Positions 19,981 through 21,624 of a stretch of 21,624 nt of DNA are shown one piece after another. Within the stretch, counting starts at the first letter, position 1; each line of letters opens with the position of its first letter. The DNA comes from a virus. The position numbers were made by a program, and so were the translations under genes. The notes below the pieces were generated by a model. That model was not told the origin of the DNA. It saw nothing but the letters and a program-made list of their open reading frames with translations, and did not search any database. Where the stretch lies: positions 1-21,624 of the IMG/VR virus record IMGVR_UViG_3300007514_000077; one strand, given 5' to 3'.

Positions 19981-21624
19981 TGGCAACAGTAAAAAGTTCA
20001 CAAATAAACGCAACAGACTTAGACTTCGATGCTATTTCTGATAATATCAAACAATATCTTAAAGGTCAAGAAAAGTTTAAAGACTACGACTTTGAAGGTT
20101 CAAATCTAAATGTCATAATAGACATGTTGGCATATGCAGGCCATATTAGTGGTCTGAACACAAACATTGCCGCTTCAGAGTTGTTCTTAGACTCAGCACA
20201 GATAAGAAAGAATGTAGTATCTCGTGCAAAAGATTTAGGGTTTATTCCTGCATCAGAGAAAGCAACATCTGCTCAGGTAGAAGTTAAGATGATTAACATT
20301 AGAAATGCAGACCAAACTATTCCGACTGCAAATGATATGACAATGCCTAGAGGTCATAACTTTCAGACTATCTACGATGGTGTAAGTTATAACTTTGTTA
20401 ATTCATCAACAGTTGTTCCCACAAGAGACAATACAACCTTCTCATTTCCTACAGTAGATTTAGTTCAAGGACAATACATAACAGATTCTTTTATATTCGA
20501 TAGTCAAATTAAAAACGCTAAGTTTGTGTTATCAAACGCAAGAGTTGATAGGGCAAAATTAGAAGTAGAAGTTAATTCAAATGGCTTAGTGTCCAAATAC
20601 GCACTATCAACAGATGTATCAACAATAACAAGTGCATCAAAAGTCTTTTATGCACAAGAGAACGAAGAAGGATTTATCGAGATATACTTTGGTGATGATG
20701 TCTTAGGGTTGGGGTTAAAAGATGGTGACTTAATTAAAGCAACATACATTACTGTAGATGATGTTCATGCTGATGGCGCAAAAATATTCTCTATGGCTGA
20801 TTCACTTAACGGATTTGCTACGGCAACTATCACAACACTTTCAGATGCATCGGGTGGTGCAGAGAAAGAAGATATAGAATCAATCAAGTTTAAGGCAACA
20901 AAGTTCTATACATCTCAAAATAGATTAGTCACATTGAATGACTACAAAGCAAAGGTTCAAGAATACTATCCAAACGCAGACGCTGTTGCAGTATGGGGTG
21001 GTGAAGACAACGACCCACCACAATATGGTAAAGTATTCATATCTCTTAAACCACAAAACTCAGATTACTTATCGGAGAAAGAAAAAGTAGAAGTGACAAA
21101 GAAACTAAATCAACTTAACATGTTGACTGTTAGACCAGAAATAATAGATGCAGAAATAGTTAAGATTCTAATCACAACGGTATTCAAATATAACGATAAA
21201 GAAACAACATTATCAAAGGGAGAGGTAGAGACATTGGTAAGAAACGCAATAGTAAACTTTGATAATACAAAATTAAACAACTTTGATAGTATATTCAGAC
21301 ATTCAAATCTAGTTAAAGAGATAGATGATACTAATGTTTCTATATTATCAAATATAACAAATGTAAGATTAAGAAAAAGAAAAGCAATTAAGTTAAACTA
21401 CTCAGAAGGTTTAACCATAAACTTTGGAAATGGTTTTTATCATCCAAATGACGGTTATAACAAGGCTTCTGGTGGGATTTTAACAACAACAGGTTTCAAG
21501 GTTGACGGAGATACAGTAAATACATATTTCTTCGATGATGATGGTTCTGGAGTTATCAGAAGATACTCGGTGAACACATCTGGAGTAAGAGTCTTCGCAG
21601 ACCAAGCCGCTGGTACTATAGATT
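19980..21624 (+). CDS. 6: gp6-like baseplate wedge protein, 3' end cut by the window
   Basis: The frame starts at the TAATG junction with gp25 and stays open to the window end (548 codons seen). It begins MATVKSSQINATDLDFDAIS, then FEGSNLNVIIDMLAYAGHIS and NTNIAASELFLDSAQIRKNV followed by VSRAKDLGFIP, the classic gp6/gpJ start. Later FIEIYFGDDVLGLGLKDGD and QNRLVTLNDYKAKVQEYYPN also match. gp6 forms the iris ring that holds the wedges together around the hub. T4 gp6 is 660 aa, so roughly the last 100 or so residues are missing here. Confidence 0.95.
   Translation, partial: MATVKSSQINATDLDFDAISDNIKQYLKGQEKFKDYDFEGSNLNVIIDMLAYAGHISGLNTNIAASELFLDSAQIRKNVVSRAKDLGFIPASEKATSAQVEVKMINIRNADQTIPTANDMTMPRGHNFQTIYDGVSYNFVNSSTVVPTRDNTTFSFPTVDLVQGQYITDSFIFDSQIKNAKFVLSNARVDRAKLEVEVNSNGLVSKYALSTDVSTITSASKVFYAQENEEGFIEIYFGDDVLGLGLKDGDLIKATYITVDDVHADGAKIFSMADSLNGFATATITTLSDASGGAEKEDIESIKFKATKFYTSQNRLVTLNDYKAKVQEYYPNADAVAVWGGEDNDPPQYGKVFISLKPQNSDYLSEKEKVEVTKKLNQLNMLTVRPEIIDAEIVKILITTVFKYNDKETTLSKGEVETLVRNAIVNFDNTKLNNFDSIFRHSNLVKEIDDTNVSILSNITNVRLRKRKAIKLNYSEGLTINFGNGFYHPNDGYNKASGGILTTTGFKVDGDTVNTYFFDDDGSGVIRRYSVNTSGVRVFADQAAGTID

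Noticed and set aside
1-21624. CRISPR arrays, insertion sequences, integrase or attachment sites, tRNA genes
   Set aside because: No regularly spaced repeats, transposase, integrase or tRNA-like sequence was seen on either strand by reading; the segment behaves as a lytic phage structural and replication region.

Overview
The window is part of the genome of a T4-like contractile-tailed phage (Caudoviricetes, T4 superfamily). It is AT-rich and tightly packed, with many ATGA/TAATG overlaps and recognisable homologues of T4 gp33, gp59, gp32, gp4, gp54, gp26, gp48, gp53, gp27, gp5, gp25 and gp6. Several features point to the marine branch of this superfamily (cyanophage or SAR11-phage type): a PD-(D/E)XK exonuclease, a 2OG-Fe(II) oxygenase, a phage ribosomal protein bS21, a CMP-Kdo synthetase, a gp32 without zinc cysteines and a gp5 without a lysozyme domain. 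The host cannot be read from the sequence; an alphaproteobacterium such as a SAR11 member is a guess.

Layout. (1) 1-5453, plus strand: replication and regulation. It holds small conserved proteins, the exonuclease, the oxygenase, gp33, an unknown 101-aa protein, the gp59 helicase loader, a DUF115/MptE-like protein, gp32, a GC-richer structured leader or ncRNA, bS21 and a 41-aa basic protein. (2) 5450-13077, minus strand, read from 13077 leftwards: gp4 head completion, a HAD phosphatase and KdsB, an unknown 283-aa protein, an unknown 199-aa protein, gp54, gp26 with a probable -1 frameshift extension, a two-helix membrane protein and the probable tape measure. (3) 13119-21624, plus strand: baseplate genes gp48, gp53, gp27-like, gp5, a 608-aa coiled-coil protein, gp25 and gp6 (cut by the window end).

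How the genes work together: gp59 loads helicase onto gp32-coated DNA, and gp33 couples RNA polymerase to the sliding clamp for late transcription. The late genes in blocks 2 and 3 build the baseplate wedge (gp53, gp25, gp6), hub and spike (gp27, gp5), tube cap and initiator (gp48, gp54), tape measure with chaperones, and the head-tail joint (gp4). T4-type late promoter boxes (TATAAATA and one-base variants) lie before several of these genes.

Points most worth a second look: a structured RNA upstream of bS21 with a 30-nt segment that could form 28 base pairs with the gp5 mRNA; a U UUU UUU slippery site at the end of the gp26 homologue that opens a 64-codon extension; a candidate gp32 translational operator with three AATACA repeats; late promoter boxes placed so that transcripts would begin at the start codon; and two interlocked divergent late promoters at 13075-13119.
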